In this document: piece after piece, positions 1 to 7,565 of the stretch | Layout: each line of letters opens with the position of its first letter | How positions within the stretch are numbered: position 1 is the stretch's first letter | NCBI GenBank assembly: GCA_026647295.1 | Contig: JAPKHB010000109.1 | Coordinates: 1 to 10,102, forward strand | Reading direction: 5' to 3' | Origin: Planctomycetota bacterium | GTDB taxonomy: Bacteria > Planctomycetota > PLA2 > JAEUHO01 | Length of the DNA: 10,102 nucleotides | Notes under the pieces: generated by a model | Databases searched by the model: none | What the model was told of the DNA's origin: nothing | The model's input: the letters and a program-made list of their open reading frames with translations, nothing else | Translations under genes and position numbers: made by a program

Positions 1-2159
1 GCCGGCTCTCCGAACCGGGCCTGGTCGAGCGGGTGGGCGAGTTGTGCGGCGCGCTCGGCGACCGGGCCCGGGCTCTGGCCGCGCTCGAACGCCTGGTCGA
101 GGTCGACCCCGGCCGGCGCAACGCCTGGGAGGCCTGGCTCGCCGCCCTGTGCGCGACCGGCGACGAGGCACGCCTGCGCCGCGCGCTGCGCCGGCTGCTG
201 GCCGGCGTGGAGCCCCTTCCGCTCGCGGCGTCCAGCCGTGCCGAACTGCGGACGCTGCTCGGAGACTCGTGCTGGCGCTCGGTGGCGCTTGCGCTGGACC
301 GCGGGGGCCCCCGGGAGTGGGTGGAGGCGCTCGCGCTGCTCTCCCAGGCCGAGGCGCTCGCTCCCGAGGGCGCGCCGCAGGGTTGGGCCCTGCTCGCGCG
401 CGTGCTCGTGCTCGATCGCCTGGGCGACGGGCCGGCGCGCGCCGAGGCGCACGAGCGCCTCGAGGCGTGGCTCGCCCAGCGCGCCGAGGATCCCGCGGCC
501 GCGTTGTGCTTTCCCGACGGCGTGCGGCTCCAGGCCGCCGAGTTGACGCGCCTCCTCGAGACGCGCCCCCGTCCGGATCCGGAGCCCTCGCCCGCCGCCG
601 AGGGCCCGGCCCATCCGACCCGCCTGCTCTGGCGCTTCGACCATCCGGGGCGCGACCTGGTGGCCGTCCTCCCGCTGGGCCCGGACGCGCTGCTCCTCGT
701 GGACGCGCACGGCGGGCTCCTGGGCGTGGAGGAGGCGACGGGACGGCTGCGTTGGGCCGAGCGCACGCTGTTGCCCCCGGCCCGCAAGGCGGGTCCCCTG
801 TGGGTGGTCGAGGTGCCGCTGACGACCCCGGACGGGCAGGTGCTCGTGCCCCACATCGGGGGGCTCACGTGCCTCGGGCCCGACGGGCGGCGCCGCTGGG
901 TGGCGGCCGTGGGCGCGCCCGGACCCCACGTGCCGCGCCTGTTCCTGCGCGGCGACCGCGTGATCGCGGCCAGCGCGCCCGGCGGAGAGGCCGCGGCCTT
1001 CGAGGCCGCCACGGGCCGGGCGTTGTGGTCCCAACGCCTTCCCCTGCCGCTGGCCGGGGACGGCCGGCCCGAGGGCTCGGGCGCCGCGCTCGAGGGGGAA
1101 CGCCTCTTCGTCTACGGCCGGTTGGGGGCGCTCCTCGACGCCCGCGACGGGCGCCTGATCTGGCTCTTCGACCCGGCCGGCGTACGCGCCTTCCCCCCGC
1201 GCCTGGAGGGCCCGCGCGGGCGTTCCGGCACCCCACCCAACGCGCCCCGCCTGGCGACCCCTGGTGCCTTGGCCGTGCCGCCCCCGCCCTCCGGGCCGGC
1301 GTCGGGCTTCGTGTGGATCACGCCGAGCCATGGGGGTCAACCCGTCCTCCTGCAGCCTGCGCCCGGCCAACCGTTCGGCGCCGCGCTCACCCCCGCCCAA
1401 CTCGCCGCCCTGGGCCTGCTGCCGCCGGGCTCGGCGGGACCGACCCCCGGCCGGCCGGCCGCGAGCATCCTCGCGCTCGGGGGACGCTCGTTGGCCACCT
1501 GGGATCCGCGCGCCCCCGAGGTGAGCGCGGCGGCGGCGGGCGCGGCGTGGGCGGCCCCGCTCGGCCCCGAGGAGACGCGGCGGGCCTGGATCGCGGGCGG
1601 GCGCCTGTACCTCTCGCGCCACCGGCTCGGGGCCGCCAGCCGCCTCGGGCCGGAGGGCCACGTGCTGGAGGTGGACCTCGACCTGCCCTTTCGCGTGGCG
1701 CCCCGCGAACTTGCGGCGACGCCGCTCGAGGACGCGCCGCACCTCGCGCTCGCCCCCGCCGCGCTGCTCGCGCTTGGGCCCGACCTCACGCCCGAGCGCG
1801 CGCTCGACCTGACCGGACTGGGCGCCGCGGGCCTGCCCTTCGTGCCGTGCGTCGCCCGCGACGGGCCCCACTGGCTGCTCGCCGGGCCGGCCGGCGTGTG
1901 GCGCGTGACCGCCCGCACGCTGGAGCGCGTGGGCGAGGCGCCGTGGCCGGCCGGGAGCGCGGCGCCGCAGGCCGACGGGCTCGCCGCCCTGACCTGCCTG
2001 CCCGAGGGCCTGGTGGGTCAGGACGCCGGCGGGCGCCTGCGGCCCGCGGCCCCGGCGCGCGGCCTGGTGCGCGCGGGGCGCGCCTTCCTGATCGTCTCGC
2101 GCTCCACCGTGCTCGCGCTCGCCGACGCCGAGCCGGAGGCGGCCGATGGCGGGCGCTGA
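1..2159 (+). CDS. TPR and PQQ-type beta-propeller protein, 5'-partial
   Basis: The frame is open from the first bases of the window. An in-frame GTG at 33 exists, but a TPR-like helix pair (roughly nt 12-130, ending in LVEVDPGRRNAW) straddles it, so the true start is most likely upstream. Counting from that GTG there are 708 residues. Residues 1-175 are alpha-helical and TPR-like. Residues 180-195 are a Pro/Glu linker. From about 196 a PQQ-like propeller follows, with blade signatures EEATGRLRW (233-241), GPDGRRRWV (282-290), EAATGRALWSQ (324-334) and DARDGRLIWLFD (369-380). A Pro/Gly/Ala-rich stretch (about 385-480) interrupts the propeller, and later blades are degenerate. Such proteins usually act as scaffolds, as BamB does; the blades do not imply that PQQ is bound. 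No signal peptide can be judged. Its last 14 nt overlap the DUF58 gene, so the two are probably translationally coupled. The specific role is unknown. Confidence 0.85.
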   Translation, partial: RLSEPGLVERVGELCGALGDRARALAALERLVEVDPGRRNAWEAWLAALCATGDEARLRRALRRLLAGVEPLPLAASSRAELRTLLGDSCWRSVALALDRGGPREWVEALALLSQAEALAPEGAPQGWALLARVLVLDRLGDGPARAEAHERLEAWLAQRAEDPAAALCFPDGVRLQAAELTRLLETRPRPDPEPSPAAEGPAHPTRLLWRFDHPGRDLVAVLPLGPDALLLVDAHGGLLGVEEATGRLRWAERTLLPPARKAGPLWVVEVPLTTPDGQVLVPHIGGLTCLGPDGRRRWVAAVGAPGPHVPRLFLRGDRVIAASAPGGEAAAFEAATGRALWSQRLPLPLAGDGRPEGSGAALEGERLFVYGRLGALLDARDGRLIWLFDPAGVRAFPPRLEGPRGRSGTPPNAPRLATPGALAVPPPPSGPASGFVWITPSHGGQPVLLQPAPGQPFGAALTPAQLAALGLLPPGSAGPTPGRPAASILALGGRSLATWDPRAPEVSAAAAGAAWAAPLGPEETRRAWIAGGRLYLSRHRLGAASRLGPEGHVLEVDLDLPFRVAPRELAATPLEDAPHLALAPAALLALGPDLTPERALDLTGLGAAGLPFVPCVARDGPHWLLAGPAGVWRVTARTLERVGEAPWPAGSAAPQADGLAALTCLPEGLVGQDAGGRLRPAAPARGLVRAGRAFLIVSRSTVLALADAEPEAADGGR
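2135..2139 (+). promoter_or_regulatory. Ribosome binding site for the DUF58 gene
   Basis: GGAGG lies 6 nt before the ATG at 2146, inside the last codons of the upstream gene. It fixes the DUF58 start at 2146 and supports translational coupling between the two genes. Confidence 0.7.
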
Positions 2160-3042
2160 ACCGCTCTTTGACCCGGAGTTCCTGCGCCGCTTGCGCACCC
2201 TCTTCTTCAAGCTGCGCCGCCGGCGCGCGCTGCGGCGCAAGGGCGCGCAGAGCACGCCCGCGCTCGGCTTCACGCGCGAGTTCAAGGACCACCGCGCCTA
2301 CACCTTCAGCGACGACTTCCGCGCCATCGACTGGCGGCTCTACGCCCGTCTGGAGCGCCTCTTCGTGCGGCTCTTCGAGGAGGTGCAGGAGTTCCACGTC
2401 CACCTGCTGCTGGACAAGAGCGCCTCGATGGCCGAGCCGCACCCGGAGAAGCGCGTGACCGCCCTGCGCCTCGCGCTGGCGCTGGCGTACCTGGGGCTCA
2501 TGAACCAGCACCGCGTCTCCCTCTACGCCTTCGGCGCCGACCTGACGACGGAGACGCCGCCGCTCAAGGGCCCTGGCCACGTCCACCGCCTGATCCAGCG
2601 CCTGGAGGCCCTCCCCTTCCGCGGCGAGACCGACCTGGGCGCGCTCGCGCGCTTTCGGCCCCGGCGCGACCGCCGCGGGATCGTGTTCGTGCTCTCCGAC
2701 CTGCTCGGGCCCGACCCCGCCCGCACGCCCGAGGCCCTCGGGGCGTGCCTGGCCTGGCCGGCGGAGACGCACGTCGTACACCTGCTCCACCCGCGCGAAC
2801 GGCGGCCCGTGCTGGAGGGCGAGCTCAAGCTCACGGAGGTCGAGACCGGCGAACAGCGGCGGATCTTCCTCACGCGCCGGGACCTGGAGCGCTACGCGGC
2901 CGCCTTCGACGCGTTCTGCGAGGGCGTCGCGCGGGCCTGCCTCACCCGCCAGGTCGACTACCTCGCCTGGAGCACCGAGGTGCCCTTCGAGCGCGGCTTC
3001 CTCGACCTCCTGTCGCGCGGCAGCGCGCTCGCGCGCGGATAG
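2146..3042 (+). CDS. DUF58 family protein with vWA fold
   Basis: A 298-residue protein without a membrane segment or signal peptide, so probably cytoplasmic. It carries the DUF58 signature, a basic N-terminal region (23-32) followed by FKDHRAYTFSDDFRAIDWR and YARLERLFVRLFEE (46-79). A vWA domain follows directly. The metal-ion-dependent adhesion site looks complete: D90-K-S92-A-S94, T162 in GETDLG, and D185 in FVLSD. DUF58 proteins are usually encoded beside MoxR-type AAA+ ATPases and BatA-like proteins and are thought to act as adaptors in metal-enzyme maturation or stress tolerance; that is family knowledge, not shown here. The ATG at 2146 has a good GGAGG at 6 nt. The gene overlaps the upstream gene by 14 nt and ends 11 nt before the next start. 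No MoxR gene is visible in the window. Confidence 0.93.
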   Translation: MAGAEPLFDPEFLRRLRTLFFKLRRRRALRRKGAQSTPALGFTREFKDHRAYTFSDDFRAIDWRLYARLERLFVRLFEEVQEFHVHLLLDKSASMAEPHPEKRVTALRLALALAYLGLMNQHRVSLYAFGADLTTETPPLKGPGHVHRLIQRLEALPFRGETDLGALARFRPRRDRRGIVFVLSDLLGPDPARTPEALGACLAWPAETHVVHLLHPRERRPVLEGELKLTEVETGEQRRIFLTRRDLERYAAAFDAFCEGVARACLTRQVDYLAWSTEVPFERGFLDLLSRGSALARG

Positions 3043-3053
3043 CGGGGCCGGCC

Positions 3054-4949
3054 GTGCACGCGCTGGACCCCGGTGCGCTCGCCTGGCTCGGCCTGCTCGC
3101 GCCCGTGCTGCTCCTCTTCCTGGTCCGGCGCCGGCCGCGCGTGGCGCGCGTGAGCACGCTCGCCTTCTTCAAGACCCTCGCCCGCGCCTACCAGGAGGCC
3201 CCGTGGCTTCGGCGCCTCAAGCGCCTCCTGGCCCTCCTGCTCGCCGTCCTCACCGTGGCGACGGCCACCGGGGCGCTCGCGCACCTCGTGCGCGCCCCCC
3301 GGCCCGGGCAGGTGCGCTCCGTGGTGCTGGTCGTCGACCGCTCCGCCTCGATGGCCGCGCGCCCCCCCGGCGGTCCCTCGCGCTGGGAGCAGGCGCGCGA
3401 AGACCTGCGCGAGCGGCTGGCCGGCGTGGACGCGGCGGTGAGCGTGCTGGTGCTCGCCTACGGCCGCCGGCCCGAGATCGTGGTGCCCTTCACGCGCGAC
3501 CGGCGGGCGTTGGCCGCGGCCCTTTCGGACCTTGCGCCCCGCCCCGAGGAAGGGGACGCGGAAGCGGCGCTCGCCCTGGCGGCGCGCCTGGCCCGCCTGG
3601 AGCCGCCGGCCGAGATCTGGCACGTGGGGGACGACCCCGCGCCGGACCCGGCCGGGGCGCCCGAGGAAGTCCCACTGGCCGAGCGGCTCGACCTGGGGGA
3701 GGAGGTCCGGCTCGTGACGCTGCCCGCCGGGGGCGCCGTCGCGCGCAACGCCGGCATCACCGCGCTCGCGCTGCGCCCCCGCCCCCTCGAGCACGGCCAA
3801 CTCGAAGCCTTCGTCGAGATCCTGGCGTCGGGCGCCGCCCCCTTCGAGGCGCGGCTCGTGGCCGCGCGCGACGGCACGGAGGTGGCCCTGCGCCACCTCA
3901 CCCTCACCCCGGGGACCCCGACCCGCCTCCTGCTCCCCCTCGCCGCGGGCGCGGGCGGCCTCCTGCGCGTCGCGGTGGAGTGCGCGGAGGACGGGCTCGC
4001 GCTGGACGACGTGGCCTTCGCGCGCATCCCGGCGCTGCGTCCGCGCCGGCTGCTGTGGGTGCGCGCGCAACCGGACCCCTTCACGCACCTGGCGTTCCTC
4101 GCGCTGGCGGAGAAGCAGGTGCTCGAGGCCTTTGCGCTCGAGCCGGGGCAGTGGCCCCCGGCCGACCTGGGCGCGTTCGACCTGCTCGTGCTGGACGGCT
4201 GGCTGCCGCCGACCTGGCCCGCGGACCTGCCGGCCCTGGTGATCGAGCCCCCGGAGAGCCGCGGGCCCGTGGAGGCGGTCCCCATCGAAGGGGGCGGGCT
4301 GGCCGTCGAACGCCTGCGCGCGGTGGACGAGCGCCACCCGTTGCTCTTCGGCGTGGCCAACGACCGCCTCGCCCTGACCCAGGTCTCGGCGCTCGGCACG
4401 CCCGCGCCGCTCCAGCCGCTTTGGACCGGTCCGGCCGGCCCGCTCCTGGTGGCCGGCGAGGTGCGCGGCCAGCGGCTCGTCGTGCTCGGCGTCTCTCCGC
4501 AGCGCTCCGAGCGTCTGGCGCTGCTCCCCTCCTTCCCCCTGCTGTTGGGCAACGCGGTGCTCTGGCTCACGCGCGCCGAGGACGAGGCCCGGCGCGAGGG
4601 CGTGTACCCGGGCGGCAGCGTGGTCGAGGTGCCCGAGCCGCGGATCGAGTGGTGGGACGGGCGCGCCGAACCCGGCGCCCCGGCGCCGGCCACCTGGGAA
4701 GGGCGCGACCTGGGCGAGGCCCGCGTGGCCGAGTTGGACCGGGTGGGCGTGTGGCGCAGCGGCGCGCGGTCGGGCACCGCGGCGCTGCTCTCGCGGCGCG
4801 AGACCGCCGCCGCCGCGCCAGGCGCCGCGACGACGCCTCCGCCCGCGCCCGCGGGCCTACGGGGCGACCTGCGCGGCCCCCTGCTCTGGTTGCTCCTGCT
4901 CCTGCTGCTCCTCGAAGCCTGGCTGTTTCACCGCCACGGAGTCCGGTAG
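3054..4949 (+). CDS. BatA-like membrane protein with vWA domain
   Basis: A 631-residue protein read from the GTG at 3054. The frame is open further upstream, but that part lies inside the DUF58 gene. This start puts the typical BatA N-terminus in place: a short ALDPGALAWLG lead, membrane helix 1 (about 8-24), an Arg-rich turn with a STLAFFKTL stretch, and helix 2 (about 57-75). A vWA domain follows from about 88, with D95-R-S97-A-S99-M as first metal motif. The usual Thr motif is replaced by GDAEAAL (167-173), and the usual SDG is HVGDD (190-194), so metal binding may be altered. Residues 230-500 look like beta-sandwich and Rossmann-like regions common in this family. An Ala/Pro linker (584-600) leads to a Leu-rich C-terminal anchor (609-625). 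The vWA domain probably lies on the cytoplasmic or periplasmic face next to the membrane; topology is not certain. The ribosome binding site is weak, and coupling to DUF58 is likely. Confidence 0.9.
   Translation: MHALDPGALAWLGLLAPVLLLFLVRRRPRVARVSTLAFFKTLARAYQEAPWLRRLKRLLALLLAVLTVATATGALAHLVRAPRPGQVRSVVLVVDRSASMAARPPGGPSRWEQAREDLRERLAGVDAAVSVLVLAYGRRPEIVVPFTRDRRALAAALSDLAPRPEEGDAEAALALAARLARLEPPAEIWHVGDDPAPDPAGAPEEVPLAERLDLGEEVRLVTLPAGGAVARNAGITALALRPRPLEHGQLEAFVEILASGAAPFEARLVAARDGTEVALRHLTLTPGTPTRLLLPLAAGAGGLLRVAVECAEDGLALDDVAFARIPALRPRRLLWVRAQPDPFTHLAFLALAEKQVLEAFALEPGQWPPADLGAFDLLVLDGWLPPTWPADLPALVIEPPESRGPVEAVPIEGGGLAVERLRAVDERHPLLFGVANDRLALTQVSALGTPAPLQPLWTGPAGPLLVAGEVRGQRLVVLGVSPQRSERLALLPSFPLLLGNAVLWLTRAEDEARREGVYPGGSVVEVPEPRIEWWDGRAEPGAPAPATWEGRDLGEARVAELDRVGVWRSGARSGTAALLSRRETAAAAPGAATTPPPAPAGLRGDLRGPLLWLLLLLLLLEAWLFHRHGVR
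4938..4941 (+). promoter_or_regulatory. Ribosome binding site for the dual-vWA gene
   Basis: GGAG lies 8 nt before the GTG at 4950. That GTG directly abuts the TAG stop of the BatA-like gene, with no base between them. The site supports the GTG start and stop-start coupling. Confidence 0.6.
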
Positions 4950-7565
4950 GTGGAATTCGAACGCCTCTGGCCCCTGCTCCTCCTGCCGGCGGCGCTCGGC
5001 TGGCTCTGGTTCGCCCAGCGCCGCTCGCCGGAGCCCCTGGCGCCCGGGCGCGCCCGCGCGCTGCTGGGCGTGCGCACCCTGCTCGTGGCGCTGGCCCTGC
5101 TGGCCCTGTGCGGACCCGGGGCCCCGCGCACGCAGGACCGCCGCGCGCTCCTCTTCGTCTTCGACCACAGCGCGAGCCTGGGCCCCGAGGGCCTCGCGCG
5201 GGCCGAGGCCCACGCGGCCGCGATCCTCGCGGCCCTGCCCGCCGACGTGGAGGTGGGCGCGGTGTCGGCGGGCGCCGAGGGGGTCGTGCTGCGCCGGCCC
5301 GGGCCCGGGCGGGAGCCCCTGTCCGTACCGCGCGAACTGCTCGCCCGCGACGGACACCACAGCCGCCTCGCCCAGGCCCTCACGCTCGCCGTGGGCCTCT
5401 TCCCCGCGGGGGCCAGCCGGCAGGTGGTGCTGATCAGCGACGGCGCCCAGACGGCCGGCGACCTCGCCGCCGCCGCGCGCGACGCCGCGGTGAAGGGCGT
5501 GGTGGTGGACACGCTCGCGGTCGAGGGCCCGCGCCGGCCCGATGCGCGGGTGCTGCGCCTTAGGCCGAGCCGCACGCGCTCGCACGAGGGCGCCGCCGTG
5601 GCGCTCACCGCCGAGGTCGAGAGCACCCTCGCCGGACCCGCCCTGGTGCGCCTGTTCGAGAACGGCGTCGAGGTCGAGCGGCGCGAGGTAACGCTCGCCC
5701 CCGGGCCGCCCCAGCCGGTCGTGTTCCAGCGCACCCCCGCGGAGCGAAACCTGTACCGCTACCTCGTGCGCCTGGAGGGCGTGGCCGGCGACACGCTCCC
5801 CCACAACGACGAGGCCCTCGCGCTGGTGGACGTGCGGGGCCGGCCGCTCCTCCTGCTCGTGGACGAGGAGCCCGAGGAGGCGCGCCACCTCGTCGAGGCG
5901 ATGGACCGCGAGGGGATCCGGCTCACCGTGCGGCCGCCCGAGGGGATCCCCACCTCGCTCTCCGAACTGGCGGCCTACGACGGCGTGGTCTTCTCGGACG
6001 TTCCGGCCTACCGGGTCGGCGACGCGGCGATGACCCTGCTGCACGACTACGTGGAGCAGCTCGGCGGGGGGTTCCTGATGATCGGCGGCGCCCGCTCCTT
6101 CGGCGCCGGGGGCTACTACCGCACGCCCGTCGAGGACATCCTGCCGGTGCGCATGCAGCCGCCGGACCGCGACGAGCGCATGTCGACGGCGCTCGTGCTG
6201 GTGCTGGACAAGTCCGGCTCGATGCAGGGCCCGAAGATCGAGTTGTGCAAGTCGGCCGCGCTGGCCACCGCCCGCCTGCTGGCCGCCAAGGACCTGATCG
6301 GCGTCGTCGCCTTCGACTCGGGGGCGAGTTGGATCGTGCCGCTCACGCGGGCGGGCAACCCCGCCGAACTGGAGGCCCAGGTGGCCGGCCTGGGGGCCGG
6401 CGGGGGCACCAACATCTACCCCGGGATGGTCGAGGCGCAGACGGCCCTGCGCGACGCCCAGGCGCGCGTGAAGCACATGATCGTGCTCACCGACGGCCAC
6501 ACCCAGGGCGGGGGGTACGAGGCGCTGGCCGCCGACCTGCGCGCCTCCGGCGTGACCGTCTCGACCGTCGGCGTGGGCGACGGCGCCGACAACGCGCTGC
6601 TGGAGGCGATCGCCCAGGCCGGCGGGGGCAAGCACTACGCGGCCCTTGACCCGGCGAGCCTGCCGCGCATCTTCACCCAGGACGCCGCCACCCACCTCGG
6701 CCGCCTGGTGCGCGAGGAGCCCTTCCTCCCCCAGCAGGTGGAGTCGCACCCCATGCTCGCCGGCTGGCCGGTGGAGCAGGCACCGGCGCTGCTGGGCTAC
6801 GTGAAGACCCTGCGCAAGGCGACCACGCAGGTCCCGCTGGTCACCGACCTCGGCGACCCCCTGCTCGCCCACTGGCGCTTCGGGCTCGGCAAGGTGACGG
6901 CCTTCACCTCGGACGCCCGGTCGCGCTGGGCCGCGCTGTGGCTCGCGCAGTGGGGCGCCGGCTACGCGCAGTTCTGGGGGCAGGTGCTGCGCGAGATGGC
7001 GCGCGCCCCCCAGGGGCGGCACCTCGACCTACGCCTCGAGGCCGACGGCGAGACGGCCCGCGTGCTCGTCGACGCGCTGGAGGACGCCGCGCACTTCCGC
7101 CACGGCGCGCAGATCACGGCCGAGGTCTACTTCGTGCCCCGCGGGGCCCTGGGCTCGGCCCTGCGCCTGCGCGAGCGCCTCGGGCTGGACCAGACGGGCC
7201 CCGGGCGCTACGAGGGGCGCTTCCGGCCCGCGCAGCCCGGCGTGTACCTCGTGCGCGCGCGGGGCGCGGGCGACCTGGTGAGCGCGGGCCTCGTGCACGA
7301 AAGCACCGCCGAGACCCCCGGGGCGCCCGTCGACGAGGCCCTGCTCGCGCGCGTCCGGGCGCTTACGGGCGGCCGGGATCTGGGCGCGGCCGGGGCGCGG
7401 CCCAGCGCCCGCCCGCGCCCCGCCCGCGAGGTGCGCGACCTCGTGCCGGCGCTGCTCGCCGCCCTCCTCCTCCTCTTCCTGGTGGACCTCGGGCTGCGCC
7501 GCCGCGAGAATGTGCTCGGCCTTTGGGACGGGCTCACCGGATGGCTCACGCGCGCGAAGCACTAG
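4950..7565 (+). CDS. Membrane protein with two vWA domains and an amidotransferase-like domain
   Basis: An 871-residue protein starting with GTG directly after the preceding stop codon. Order of parts: membrane helix 7-23; helix 38-54; first vWA domain about 65-192 (D72-H-S74-A-S76, S138 in GHHSRL, D164 in LISDG); a beta-sandwich-like region about 200-290; a class-I glutamine-amidotransferase-like domain about 298-402 (LLLVDEEPEEARHL, GGGFLMIGGARSFGAGGY) without a nucleophilic Cys in the expected place; second vWA domain about 411-580 with a full metal site (D420-K-S422-G-S424, T487 in GGGTNIYPG, D515 in VLTDG); a conserved tail about 636-682 (DPLLAHWRFGLGKVTAF, QFWGQVLR); a beta-rich region; and a C-terminal helix about 831-849. 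This is the layout of the large vWA/GATase-like proteins found beside DUF58 and BatA genes. The amidotransferase fold is probably structural rather than catalytic. The 3' end overlaps the next gene by 25 nt. Confidence 0.92.
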   Translation: MEFERLWPLLLLPAALGWLWFAQRRSPEPLAPGRARALLGVRTLLVALALLALCGPGAPRTQDRRALLFVFDHSASLGPEGLARAEAHAAAILAALPADVEVGAVSAGAEGVVLRRPGPGREPLSVPRELLARDGHHSRLAQALTLAVGLFPAGASRQVVLISDGAQTAGDLAAAARDAAVKGVVVDTLAVEGPRRPDARVLRLRPSRTRSHEGAAVALTAEVESTLAGPALVRLFENGVEVERREVTLAPGPPQPVVFQRTPAERNLYRYLVRLEGVAGDTLPHNDEALALVDVRGRPLLLLVDEEPEEARHLVEAMDREGIRLTVRPPEGIPTSLSELAAYDGVVFSDVPAYRVGDAAMTLLHDYVEQLGGGFLMIGGARSFGAGGYYRTPVEDILPVRMQPPDRDERMSTALVLVLDKSGSMQGPKIELCKSAALATARLLAAKDLIGVVAFDSGASWIVPLTRAGNPAELEAQVAGLGAGGGTNIYPGMVEAQTALRDAQARVKHMIVLTDGHTQGGGYEALAADLRASGVTVSTVGVGDGADNALLEAIAQAGGGKHYAALDPASLPRIFTQDAATHLGRLVREEPFLPQQVESHPMLAGWPVEQAPALLGYVKTLRKATTQVPLVTDLGDPLLAHWRFGLGKVTAFTSDARSRWAALWLAQWGAGYAQFWGQVLREMARAPQGRHLDLRLEADGETARVLVDALEDAAHFRHGAQITAEVYFVPRGALGSALRLRERLGLDQTGPGRYEGRFRPAQPGVYLVRARGAGDLVSAGLVHESTAETPGAPVDEALLARVRALTGGRDLGAAGARPSARPRPAREVRDLVPALLAALLLLFLVDLGLRRRENVLGLWDGLTGWLTRAKH

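Noticed and set aside
44..2458. An 804-codon plus-strand frame overlapping the propeller gene
   Set aside because: Arg/Pro/Gly/Ala-dominated product without motifs, running across the propeller/DUF58 boundary; the propeller frame has clear blade repeats.
3203..5563. A 786-codon plus-strand frame overlapping the BatA-like and dual-vWA genes
   Set aside because: Same kind of low-complexity Arg/Ala/Gly/Pro product; it crosses the boundary of two well-supported genes.
4857..7022. A 721-codon open frame antisense to the dual-vWA gene
   Set aside because: The plus-strand frame has two vWA metal sites and membrane helices; the antisense product is rich in Gly, Arg, His and Gln with no domain signature.
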